A DNA stretch of 64,000 nt from Oscarella lobularis (lineage: Eukaryota; Porifera; Homoscleromorpha; Homosclerophorida; Oscarellidae): NCBI RefSeq assembly GCF_947507565.1, contig NC_089194.1, positions 1,426,001-1,490,000 of the forward strand, in the 5' to 3' direction. The translations under genes and the position numbers were made by a program. The notes under the pieces were generated by a model, which saw nothing but the letters and a program-made list of their open reading frames with translations, did not search any database and had not been told where the DNA came from. This document shows positions 1 through 10,278 of this stretch, piece after piece. Within the stretch, counting starts at the first letter, position 1, and the number at the start of each line of letters is the position of its first letter.

Positions 1-1210
1 CGTACTCCGCCAGCAGACGGTGTATATATTCCGGCAGACGGTGTATATATTCCGGCAGACGGTGTACGTACTCCGCCAGCAGGCGGTGTATATATTCCGG
101 CAGACGGTGTACGTACTCCGCCAGCAGGCGGTGTATATATTCCGGCAGGCGGTGTATATATTCCGGCAGACGGTGTACGTACTCCGCCAGCAGACGGTGT
201 ATATATTCCGGCAGACGGTGTACGTACTCCGCCAGCAGGCGGTGTATATATTCCGGCAGACGGTGTACGTACTCCGCCAGCAGACGGTGTATATATTCCG
301 GCAGGCGGTGTACGTACTCCGCCAGCAGGCGGTGTATATATTCCGGCAGACGGTGTACGTACTCCGCCAGCAGGCGGTGTATATATTCCGGCAGGCGGTG
401 TACGTACTCCGCCAGCAGGCGGTGTATATATTCCGGCAGGCGGTGTATATATTCCGGCAGACGGTGTATATATTCCGGCAGGCGGTGTACCTACTCCGCC
501 AGCAGGCGGTGTATATATTCCGGCAGGCGGTGTACGTACTCCGCCAGCAGGCGGTGTATATATTCCGGCAGGCGGTGTACGTACTCCGCCAGCAGGCGGT
601 GTATATATTCCGGCAGGCGGTGTACGTACTCCGCCAGCAGGCGGTGTATATATTCCGGCAGACGGTGTACGTACTCCGCCAGCAGACGGTGTATATATTC
701 TGGCAGGCGGTGTACGTACTCCGCCAGCAGGCGGTGTATATATTCTGGCAGGCGGTGTACGTACTCCGCCAGCAGGCGGTGTATATATTCCGGCAGGCGG
801 TGTACGTACTCCGCCAGCAGGCGGTGTATATATTCCGGCAGGCGGTGTCTATATTCCGGCAGACGGTGTATATATTCCGGCAGACGGTGTATATATTCCG
901 GCAGGCGGTGTACGTACTCCGCCAGCAGGCGGTGTATATATTCCGGCAGGCGGTGTATATATTCCGGCAGACGGTGTACGTACTCCGCCAGCAGACGGTG
1001 TATATATTCCGGCAGGCGGTGTACGTACTCCGCCAGCAGGCGGTGTATATATTCCGGCAGACGGTGTATATATTCCGGCAGGCGGTGTACGTACTCCGCC
1101 AGCAGGCGGTGTATATATTCCGGCAGGCGGTGTATATATTCCGGCAGGCGGTGTATATATTGCGGCAAGCGGTGTATATTCCGGCAGGCGGTGTATATAT
1201 GGCGGTGTAC
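1..1210. repeat. Composite 21/24-bp minisatellite
   Basis: About 1.2 kb of head-to-tail copies of two related units. One is 21 bp with the core GTATATATTCCGGCA; the other is 24 bp with the core GTACGTACTCCGCCAGCA. Each starts with GGCGGT or GACGGT. The two kinds mostly alternate, with occasional runs of the 21-bp kind. Both lengths are multiples of three and have few stops, so long open frames appear on both strands without implying a protein. The array runs off the left window edge, so its full length is unknown. It decays near 1150-1210 into imperfect copies, then into unique sequence. Confidence 0.95.
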
Positions 1211-1719
1211 GTACCTTCGATTGAAAGAGACACACGAACTTTCCAGAAAGGAGGCGATGAGAACTTGGCGAAGAGGGACGTGATTCAGCTTGCGATGCGT
1301 CGATCGCAAAGCGATGTAGTGCTTGTTCGTCGAACGTGGTCTCGATTCTTCGACATTTGCCTCAGTTGGTTTCCCAAAGGGAGATCCCGCTCCCCGTTTC
1401 CTGTTCATTCTCGACGGCTGCGGAGTCTTTGTCTTTCCTTTGCTGTTCATGGTCCTTTTCAGCCGACTCCTTCTTCATTTCAGTTCGACGTCTTTCCGTG
1501 CGTTGGACGCCTGCACGTACGGGAATTGACATATAGATATAAATGAAAGTTCATTAGGATAAATAGCTAGCTACAGTTGTGTACAGTGTACGAACGAATA
1601 ATTGACGAATATTACCTAATACGAGAATACGGGAACTCCACACTCACAGCGCATTCGCAAGCCAGGCTACTTCGCATTCAACTTCTCTTCCTAGCAAATA
1701 CCCGTTAAATTGTTTTGCA

Positions 1720-2021
1720 ATGTGCAACATTACTAGTGACGGTTGGTTTTACCTTTTTCTCCTTTGTCTGTCTCCACCGTTGTTTCCTACTGTAGACTTT
1801 TTCACGGCTGTCAAGGAAGGAAAAAAGTCAGTCGTCGTTTCGTACGTTCGACGTTATCCGAAAGAGTGGAAAACAGCGAGAGATGAGGTTCAGGGGATAG
1901 TTGTCTCTCCCCCACAAAGGTTTCCATAATTCCACGTGGAAAAGGCTTAGGTTACGCGCAGTATTTACCCAAAGAGCAATTCCTTTACACAACCGAAGAG
2001 GTTAAAAAATTCAAGGGGTAG
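1720..2021 (+). pseudogene. Chimeric mini-gene: ankyrin-kinase 5' exons plus one AFG3L2-like exon
   Basis: Three exons can be read: 1720-1741 (ATG to GACG, donor GTTGG), 1796-1887 and 1920-2021, ending in TAG. The first two match the start of the ankyrin-TKL kinase on the other strand (5616 downwards). The motif FFTAVKEGKKSVVVSYVRRY corresponds to FLSAVEQGDKETVSSYIQRY, and the intron after codon GAC+G has the same position and phase. The third exon reads [20 protein letters not shown], the signature of FtsH/AFG3L2-type m-AAA metalloproteases, then runs into a stop after only about 33 codons. No ATPase or zinc site is present. The second intron would be only about 32 bp. It may be a dead fragment or a young chimeric gene of about 70 residues. 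Its stop lies 17 bp from the convergent kinase stop. Confidence 0.6.
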
Positions 2022-2037
2022 AGGGTTCTTTTTTATA

Positions 2038-5000
2038 TCAATACTTACAGCTATTCGATCGAATGAGCTCCACTTTCTCTCCCCCATGCTTCTTACCTTT
2101 GACCATTCTTTTCGCTGGGCAACTCTTGTAATTCTCGTCAGACTTCTGAATGACTTCCAATCTGGCCAAACACTCCGCTGCTGAAGGCCTCTTCGAACGA
2201 TCGAGATCGACCATTGCTAGACAAAGACGCTTTATGATAGGATGGCGAACACTTGTTCCCTGCGCCATTCTCTTTTTTGGTGCTGGTTGCTCTCCCGTCA
2301 TCAATTCAATGAACGTCACGCCGAGACTATAGACGTCGGCCATTTTCGTGTTGTGCTGGCCCGGTTCGAGCCTTTCCGGAGCAATATAATCAGGACTCAT
2401 CAGCCCAGCTGAGAGACTGGAGGCTTCAGAAAAACGAGCCGCTCCCAAATCGCAGATTTTCGCTTCCATGAGAGATGTGACGACGATGTTCGTTGATCGA
2501 ATGTCTCCGTGAAGAATGCCAAGTCCGTGAAGATAGCAGATTCCAGACGAACAGCCAATTGCGACGTCGACTTGTTCTCTGAGAAGAAGAGGACCGTCGC
2601 CTGCGACAATGATATCAGAGAGAGATGCTTCGAGAAGCTCTGATATGATTCTCAGTGGAATTCGATCTTGAGTGATGACGCCGAGCAAAGAGACGACGTT
2701 GGGATGATGAACTTGACTGCAGATTGAGATTTCTTGTTCCAATCGACGAACATACACGTCGACGCGAAGAAACTCGTAGAACGTTTTGACGGCGACGTTG
2801 CAGCCGCGCCAACGACCCACACGAACGTCTTATATTGAAAATAAACTATTAGTCAAATCGGAGATCGTTCTACTTACCTCCGTACGATCCTCCGCCGAGT
2901 TTGACGTCACTTATTTTAATGTCGGTGGAGGAAATTTGATGCACGTTTTCGTATTGGCTCAAATTTCGTTGCGCTTCTTTGGCAAGGAGTCGTGCCTCGT
3001 CGCGTTCCTGCTCCAGTTGAGTACAACGTTCAGAAGTCATTCCTAATAAGAGATCATAGTCCACGAGTCGTACTAGCCTTCTATCTCTTACTGATATCCG
3101 TTTCTGCTTGAGCAGATCGCTCACGGAGGTACTGACTCGCCTTTTCAACTTCCCTCATTTTTTCTTCGTGTTCTGAAAGAGTTCTGTCTTTTTCTTTTTG
3201 CAAATCACGAACGAGCTAACGAAATGTAGCGTAAAGTCTCTTTAGTATTAACATTAATCCCAATAACTAACCTGTTGAGATGAGTGAAGATTTTCAGTGA
3301 GATTCCTCTCTTTTCTTCGAGCAGAAGCTCTCTCCTCTTCTAGGCGACGTTGCTGCTGTTGTATGAGACACAAAATAATTCACTGTCTAACACTTTAGCA
3401 CAGCTATTTACCTGTTGAGACGAGCGGAGATCTTCGGCGAGACTTTCCTTCTCCGCACAAGCAATGTTCTTCTCTTTTTCAGACTTATCAAGGCGACTTT
3501 GCAGCTTTTTAACGAGCTAAAGAAATACACAGAATAATTCACTGTCTAACTCTTTAGTACAGCTATATACCTCTGCGAGACTTTCTTCCTCCGCACACGC
3601 AACATTTCTCCCTTCTTCCCCCTCATCAAGACGACTTTGCAGCTCACCAACACGCTAATAAATTATAAACATTGATTCAGATTAAATATCTATATACTGA
3701 CCTGTGGAGTCCCGCTGAAAGTCTCCTCTTCCAAGATGAAAGATCGAAAAGAAGAACGAGAAGACTTAGAATCCTCTCTCAAAGTCGTCTTTTCCGCCTA
3801 GAAAACGATCACTCTTATTAGACTTTGAATAAGCAGCACCTTTGACAATGCGCATCCTAACTGTGTGAACACTAGAATGTCATTTTTTCGTTAGATCACA
3901 TTTCTGATCTATTTATCTGCTAACAATTCATTGATCGACAATCTCAACTGCTGCTTCGAGATAATCAATTGGTTTATGAGTCCGTTTTATGACGTGCACA
4001 ACGATATAAAATCTTTCTTCTATCTATATCCCACACTTTGACACTTCCCAAGACATTGAAAAAATTTAATCAACTCCTCTCAATTGCGTATGAGTGCAAC
4101 GTAATAATTTAATGTTTGATTCTATGAGGACGTATGAGTAGATTTACCTCACGTTGTTGAGTTGTTTCCTCCTTTTTATCCGCTCTAATTGCTTTATCTG
4201 TAGAAGATGCTGCCTACGGAAAACTCATATCAATACGTCACAAAATCTCATCTATGCTTTCCTCTCGTTCGCTGAAAATATTCACGAGTTTTTCTTTCAT
4301 TCGTTGCAAAATTTTTTTCTCCTTTTTATCCGCTCTAATTGCTTTATCTGTAGAAGAAGCTGCCTACGGAAAACTCATATCAATACGTCACAAAATCTCA
4401 TCTATGCTTTCCTCTCGTTCGCTGAAAATATTCACGAGTTTTTCTTTCAGTGAAACGCCATTTCGAGAATAAGCAATTTGAATGGCTCCTCTATTTTCCT
4501 ACATCACTTAAGGATTAGAAGCTAAACTGTCTTTCGTAGTATCTCACTTTGTCCTTTGCATAAATATTGCATCCCTTTACAATTAGAATATTCATCACTC
4601 TTTCATTTCCAAAGTAAATGGCTTCCAAAAACGGCGTTCTTCCATCCTATCAATGAACTTTGTTATAATTATAGATTGCTAATGAATCAATACCCCATTG
4701 ACAGCTTCAATGTCTGCCCCAACTGAAACCAAATATTCTGCAATTTCAACGTGATTCCTTTGACATGCCCAATGAAGGGAAGCGTTAAGCCACTAAAAAT
4801 GGTTGTATTGAAATATTGTCTGGTTCTTTGGATAGAAGCCACAGCCACAGCCATTTGATTTTGATTTCCCCGCCCACAATACTTCACTTTGTTTGACACA
4901 GTCTAACATCCGGGAAGTAATCACCATAGCAACAATGCTGTTCTACTCTATTCATCAAAACTGTCGCTCATATTTGTGGATGTGGCCATGACTTAAACGT

Positions 5001-5616
5001 TAAATTGAATACCGGATTAGATTTATCATTGACATCCAATCCCAATTCAATGAGTCGTTTAACAATTCCCAAATGACCCCGCTGACTCGCATATGCCAAT
5101 GCTTCACCATCCTACAAGCATCTCATTAGTAACAACCACAATGACAGTTTTACTTACGTAGCCCTTTGCATGAATACTGCATCCATTTTCAATTAAAACT
5201 TCCATCACTTCTCTATTTCCATTCTTAGCGGCTGAATGAAAGGGCGTCATTCTCCCCTATTAATCATTTGGTCATGATTAGTAATTGATAATAAATCAAT
5301 ACCCCCGAAGCACGAGCTTCCATGTCTGCTCCAGCTGAAATCAAATATCTTGCCATTTCAGCGTCACGTGCCAAATGAAGGCAAGTTTTTCCATGATACT
5401 AAAAACGCCGTGAGAGAATCGAAGTTTTGACTTTCTGATTCGTTGCACTACCTTTTTCGCTGTCTTCCACTTTTCCGGATAACGTTGAATATATGAAGAC
5501 ACGGTCTCTTTATCTCCTTGTTCGACAGCCGAAAGAAAGGCTAGTAGAAACACACGTAATCGTTAGAATAGTCGAGCAGCAAAAGGAATAACAACAACCG
5601 TCGTCGCTATTCGCCA
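2038..5616 (-). CDS. Ankyrin repeat / coiled-coil / TKL-type protein kinase
   Basis: A multi-exon gene. Exon 1 (5616-5598, MANSDD) splices to AFLSAVEQGDKETV. Exons between about 5550 and 4550 encode at least four ankyrin repeats of about 33 residues (HGKTCLHLARDAEMARYLIS, GRMTPFHSAAKNG, DGEALAYASQRGH, WLNASLHWACQRNH). Exons from about 4500 to 2990 form a charged coiled coil. The kinase domain starts near 2920 with the glycine loop GGGSYG, followed by NVAVK, the catalytic loop HGDIRSTNI, DLG in place of DFG, and PDYIAPERL; it ends near 2130. Lys and both catalytic Asp are kept, but the usual HRD Arg is Gly. The architecture suggests a cytoplasmic kinase of the TKL group; substrate unknown. The start codon lies 170 bp after the formin stop on the same strand. 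A GTAAGT near 2042 could extend the 3' end by splicing. Confidence 0.85.
4170..4449 (-). repeat. 150-bp tandem duplication containing one coiled-coil exon
   Basis: Two copies, near-identical over most of their length, begin 150 bp apart (core CCTTTTTATCCGC at 4171 and 4321). On the minus strand each copy holds an exon beginning AASSTDKAIRADKKE plus a 72-bp intron (GTGAATATT...CCGTAG). Both copies keep frame and splice sites, so the mature kinase should carry the segment twice, joined through KEKL. This extends the coiled coil of the ankyrin-TKL kinase by about 26 residues. Confidence 0.8.
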
Positions 5617-5786
5617 TTGCCAGCTGAGAGAACGAAGGAGGAGGATGCGCAGTAAAACCAAGTCCCGTACAATGTCGTTGTCATAGAATTTCGAAAGCGA
5701 ACCCAGTGACCATGTATAGAGAGATAGATTGAGCCAAATACTCAAAACCAATAAAATAATAATATCAATTTTGTACATGCACCTCA

Positions 5787-8700
5787 CTACGTCGAATCCG
5801 GATCCGTCAGTACGCTCACTAATTTCTCATAATCCGTAGTATCGCGAACCTTTTGAAAATCGTCCGTAGATCGTCGTTTCTTGATCGAAAACGGTCCCCG
5901 ACTCGTCAGCATCTTCTTCAGAGCCGAAGACGACGACGATTTCTTCACGTTCACCCTTTCCAAGCTACTCTTCTTCAATTTCTTCAACGTTCCTCTCTTC
6001 TCCTCGTAAATTCTCTTGGCAACGATCTGCTGTTCGACTTTCCACGCCTCTTTGAAATCGCTGCACATTTCCTTCCAAAGTCCAAAGAATTCCGACGGAG
6101 AAACGACGCCGCCGTTGCCACGGTAACAGTAGTAGTCGACGAGAGCGGCGAAACGACGCTTGCAATCGGAGAGAAAGTCAAATTGGTCTTGAATCGTTTT
6201 GCGTGCCCAGCCAAGGAATTCTTCCATTGTGGATTTGAAGGGCTGGAGGAGATCGGGTGGCGAAGTGAGAAAGACTTCAGTTGCCTTCTTTTCTACATCT
6301 AAAACGAAAGAAAATTAAAGTCACGTGTACAGAGACTATATTTATTTATTTACCTTCGAGTTGCTTGTTAATGTTATTGATATCACCTTCCATTTCCTCG
6401 AAATTCACGTTCGACGCAGCGACGACGTCAGCCGGATCCGGAAGTGGACATCTCGCCGCCGAAGTTCCGGCATCCTTAATTAATTAAAAATGAATTAATA
6501 ATATAAACATTGAAAAATCATCAGTACAATTACCTTATCATATTTTCTCACGTAAACAGATACAACGTATTGGAGAAGATTGGACGAGTTGTCTTTCGTT
6601 TTGACGTTCTTTAGCTTGGGTAGAATATCCAAAGCAAACGCTTCGGCCATTCCACGTGAATTCCCAGCATTCATATGGTTCCCTATGGCGAGGACTAAGC
6701 CCATAACAGAGCTCACGGTAGTCGAATGATGAAGAGCCTAAAACCCCCAATTAAAAAATATCAAAAAAATCAATAATCAATTATTTCACCTCTACAACGA
6801 GACGAAAATTGGCGAAAGCCTGCGTTATGTCGCTCAGCAACTCATTGAAATTTTCCTTGAAGAGAAAGCACGATAGTCGATTTTCAAACCCGGAAATGGT
6901 GGAGAGTTCGTAGAGAAATCGTTCGGGTTCGTCAAGGGTTCCCTCGCTGCGTTTCCCACCGCGAATGTGAGCGCCAATGCGCTCCAATTCATCGGGAGTT
7001 CCGCGCAGTTCATAGAGCTTGTGATAGTTGTATAATTCCAGAACGGATAGATCGAGATTATAGACGCCTGTGTGGAGAAGAAGAGAGCATAAATAAATAA
7101 ACTTTATTAATTAATTGGATTCTCACCTTGCTTGATATCGTCCATATTGGCGTTCAGATGACGCATGAATACGCCCACCGCTTGCAGTCTCTTCGAATCC
7201 AATAGATTTACGAGCTGCCACAGAAAAATAGTCAAAGATTAATACTATTGATTTTTTAAATCTCCTTACCTTCTTTGGCTTGGGTTTCGCAAAGGACTGA
7301 GCTAGGGTCATTTCCTTCGTGGCTTTCTTAGCGAAGAGCTGCTCGACTTCGTCGCAATCGATTTCCGGCTTGACTATCTGTTCCCATAGCGACCTAGGCG
7401 CTTCGTCGCTGCTACTACCACTGCCACAAGCAGACGCTCTAGAAACAAAGAATAAATAAATAAATATAGATATTATTGCATTGATGACGTGTGCCTTACT
7501 TTCTCTTCTTCTCTTTCCTCTGAACCCTCACTTTAGACCAGAAGAGTGGCTTCATAGCGACTTTCGGCTTTCGCCCCTTCTTGGCACCCAATAGAGGCGG
7601 CGGCGGCGGAACGGGGACTCCGCCTGGGGGAGGCGGCGGAGGCGGCGGCGGCGGCGGCGGCGGAGCGAATTCACTCGAGACGGGAGGCGGCGGAGGCGGA
7701 GGCGGCGGCGGAGCGGGCGGAGACGATGCTTCCTCTTCGAGTTGTCCTAATTGTTCTTGAAGTTTTTTGATGTCCGCTTGGAGAGTCTGGATATCTTTGT
7801 GGTGTTTGATTTCGAGTTGTTCGATTTCGACGTGGTGGGTCTCTTCGAGAGATTCCATGTCCTTCGAGTGGGTTTTCGCCGCTTGAAGCAACGCGAGTTG
7901 AAGATCTAGAGAAGAAGAAGAAGAATAGAAAATCAATAAATATATATCTTGTGGTTCCTACCTGGTTCCGTGTATTTGAGTCGAGCGTCTCTAATTGGCG
8001 AGGGAGGGGGCCACAATTCATCTCCAACTAATCGGCCGGGCTTTAGAGAAGGTACAGGCGGACTTAGACCTCCTTCCGTCATATCCCCAACACTCCAACA
8101 ATAGCTCCCATTCAACTAAAGACGCACACACGTAAGAATCAATAAATCGATATCGGATTATTATGACTGACGTCAAATTCTCCTTTCGACTCCTTGTCCA
8201 CGTTCTCCAACAATCGGACTCTCAATAACAAACAGCACAAGTCCCTTATATCCGCTTCCGACACTTCGCCGCGTTCTTGTATCCACTTCACCAAATCTTC
8301 GCCCTGAAATTGCCGCGTCTCCTTTCGCTGGACACTGGACCAACGCTCTCTCATATCGTCCCTATTCGACTTCAACGACTTGCTCGGAATCGGCGACGTT
8401 CCCCTAGAAACGACAATCTTCGACGACGTCAACATAATGTGCCGATGCTGAGCCGTCGCGCTGATTCCGCCGCTGTTACCCGTTGCCATGGAAACCAAAC
8501 GAAAATTATCCTCCGAGCTCTCGGAACTGGGTCGTTTCGCCGTCGCCATGGCGACGTCGACAACGCGTTTCGACGGTCGAGGCGATGGCGTCATCTCCGG
8601 GGTCGTCGTAGTCGGAACATCCGTGGTTGTTGTCGTCGCCAGGGAGACGGGTCGTTTGACAATCCGCTTAACGATTCGCTTCACCTTGCGCGTTCTCGTT

Positions 8701-9197
8701 GCCGGAGGCGGGGCCCCGTTTAGGGACAACGTCGGCGTGGGCGGCGGGACCAAGGAATTTGTCGTCGTGGTGACGTTGGAAGAGGCATTCTCTTCCGTTT
8801 CCGTACTCGTACTCGGCTCGGCGGCGGAAGACGACTCGGATACGGGACATCCGATTTCGGAAACTTTTTTCTTTCTCAAAACTTTGATTTTTCGTTTCAC
8901 CACACGTTTTCTTGTCGTGGTCGGAACGGGAACGGCGGGCGACGTCGCTTCGACGGTCGCATCGGTCTCCTTTATTTTGATTGTGAAATCGTCGCTGGGA
9001 TCCTTATCCAAAGTCGTCCAAGCGGATAACGCTTTCTTCCGCTCCACTTCCGGGCTGCATCGTGTCGCGCGCGCTTTCGACGCGGGCAGTGGAAGCGTTT
9101 TCGATTCGTAGCCCATGGGACCGAGTGCCGCGGCGGGAATGAGCGCTTCGGGTTGGGGTCGCGTGACGGCCGTCGCCGCGCTGACCACGGAATGCAT
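5787..9197 (-). CDS. Formin (FMN/cappuccino-like) with an N-terminal DEP-like domain
   Basis: Actin nucleator and elongation factor. Exon 1 (9197-8172) encodes a basic, Thr/Ser/Pro-rich region, then at its end a DEP-like segment (FQGEDLVKWIQERGEV ... CCLLLRVRLLENV) that finishes in exon 2 (8115-7962, LNGSYCWSVGD). Exon 3 (7905-7500) holds a coiled coil, a proline-rich FH1 region with three long Pro runs (profilin-binding) and the FH2 entry KPLFWSKV. The FH2 domain continues over later exons to about 5950: LWEQIV, MTLAQSFAKPKPKK, LELYNYHKLYELRG, LAIGNHMNAGNSRGMAEAF, LDILPKLKNVKTKDN. A basic tail follows to the TAG at 5787. The ILPKLKNVKTKDNSSNLLQY block resembles FMN1/FMN2/cappuccino more than diaphanous formins. 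No GTPase-binding or DID domain was seen. Upstream 5'UTR exons may exist. Confidence 0.92.
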
Positions 9198-9365
9198 AGT
9201 TGGCGAATTGTCGTTTGTGAGTCTGAGAGGGAGAGAATGGATTGTGGGCGTCGCTCGCGTTAATTTGTCAGGGAAAACAAAAACGACGCGAATGGCTGCG
9301 ACGGGGGACAGAGGCGAAATAATTTGCGTTTTTTTTTTTTTCGTGGAGGCGAGACGGGGAGAAGG

Positions 9366-9425
9366 CGCGCGTGAGAGGAGCCCGCGCGCGCGCCCGCGTG
9401 AGAGGAGCCCTCGTGCGCGCGCGCT
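9366..9425. repeat. Short GC-rich tandem repeat in the formin 5' flank
   Basis: Two to three imperfect copies of a GCGCGTGAGAGGAGCCC-like unit embedded in CG-alternating sequence, about 170-230 bp upstream of the formin start codon. Confidence 0.6.
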
Positions 9426-10254
9426 GGGGAATTGGATTTGGTTTTTCGGAGTCGTCTCTCCCTAACGCTAATGAATGCAGGCACCAGGCTCGTCTGAAGG
9501 GGAAATCGTACAAAGTCAATCGGACTAAACCACAGACGCTGCTGCTGGCACGAACGTTCGAGTAACGGGGGAAAATTTTTCGCGACGGGGGGGATGCGTT
9601 TCGCTCGCGGCGGGCGCACGCTTTCGAGTGGGAGGGAGGGGGGGAGTGCGAAAATGTGAAACGATTGCGAAAGGAATGCGGTTTTAACCGTTTTTCGGTT
9701 GAGGTGGCGTGGAAAGCGGTAAAATGACCGAAAGGGCAGCGACTGTACGCGTTTCCAGTCATAAGGGAGCCGGCGAAAAATCAACTAAACATGAGCTCGC
9801 GGGGCGAGAGCGTGAAACGGAAGCCACATAGTCTCCCCCGCCCGTAAATAAGCCAATCCAAATCCCCTCGAGTCCAAGGGAGACGCGAACCCAACCAAAA
9901 CAGCCAAGAAGCGCGATAACAAAACCCGTCCAAGACCCAAACCAAAAAACCCTCGGCATTCGAACGATTTTTCTCACCTTCCCATATCGGACGGCGTCGA
10001 GGGCGTCGCCGTTGCGTTACAACGCACTTTTCGCAGTCGAATATCCTTCCGATTATAAAAAAGACGAAGGAGAAACGATAAGCGTATAAAACGAGGAAAA
10101 ACGCTGCAGTGAAACGCGAGTCGAAGCACGCCGACGCTATAAACAGGACCACCCCAATTGGCGCGGCCCAGATGGTACGAGTCAACGGACCCGACGAATC
10201 AGCGGACAAATTGGGGGGGAGAAAGACGCGCTCGCGCCGCCTATGCCTATCGTC

Positions 10255-10278
10255 GCGCGCGCGCGCGCGCGCCGCGCG
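10255..10278. repeat. Alternating (CG)n tract
   Basis: An almost pure run of alternating C and G, the type of sequence that can adopt left-handed Z-DNA under supercoiling. It lies in the CpG-rich interval between the formin and the next genes. Confidence 0.85.

Noticed and set aside
20-1546. Long open frames on both strands across the 21/24-bp minisatellite
   Set aside because: Unit lengths are multiples of three and lack stops, so the frames are open by arithmetic. There is no signal peptide, no splice context and no domain.
1920-2021. A complete AFG3L2 gene
   Set aside because: Only one exon of the protease is present, and it ends at an early stop.
8277-9111. Antisense open frames over formin exon 1
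   Set aside because: The minus-strand frame joins a clear formin. The plus frames are GC-rich shadows.
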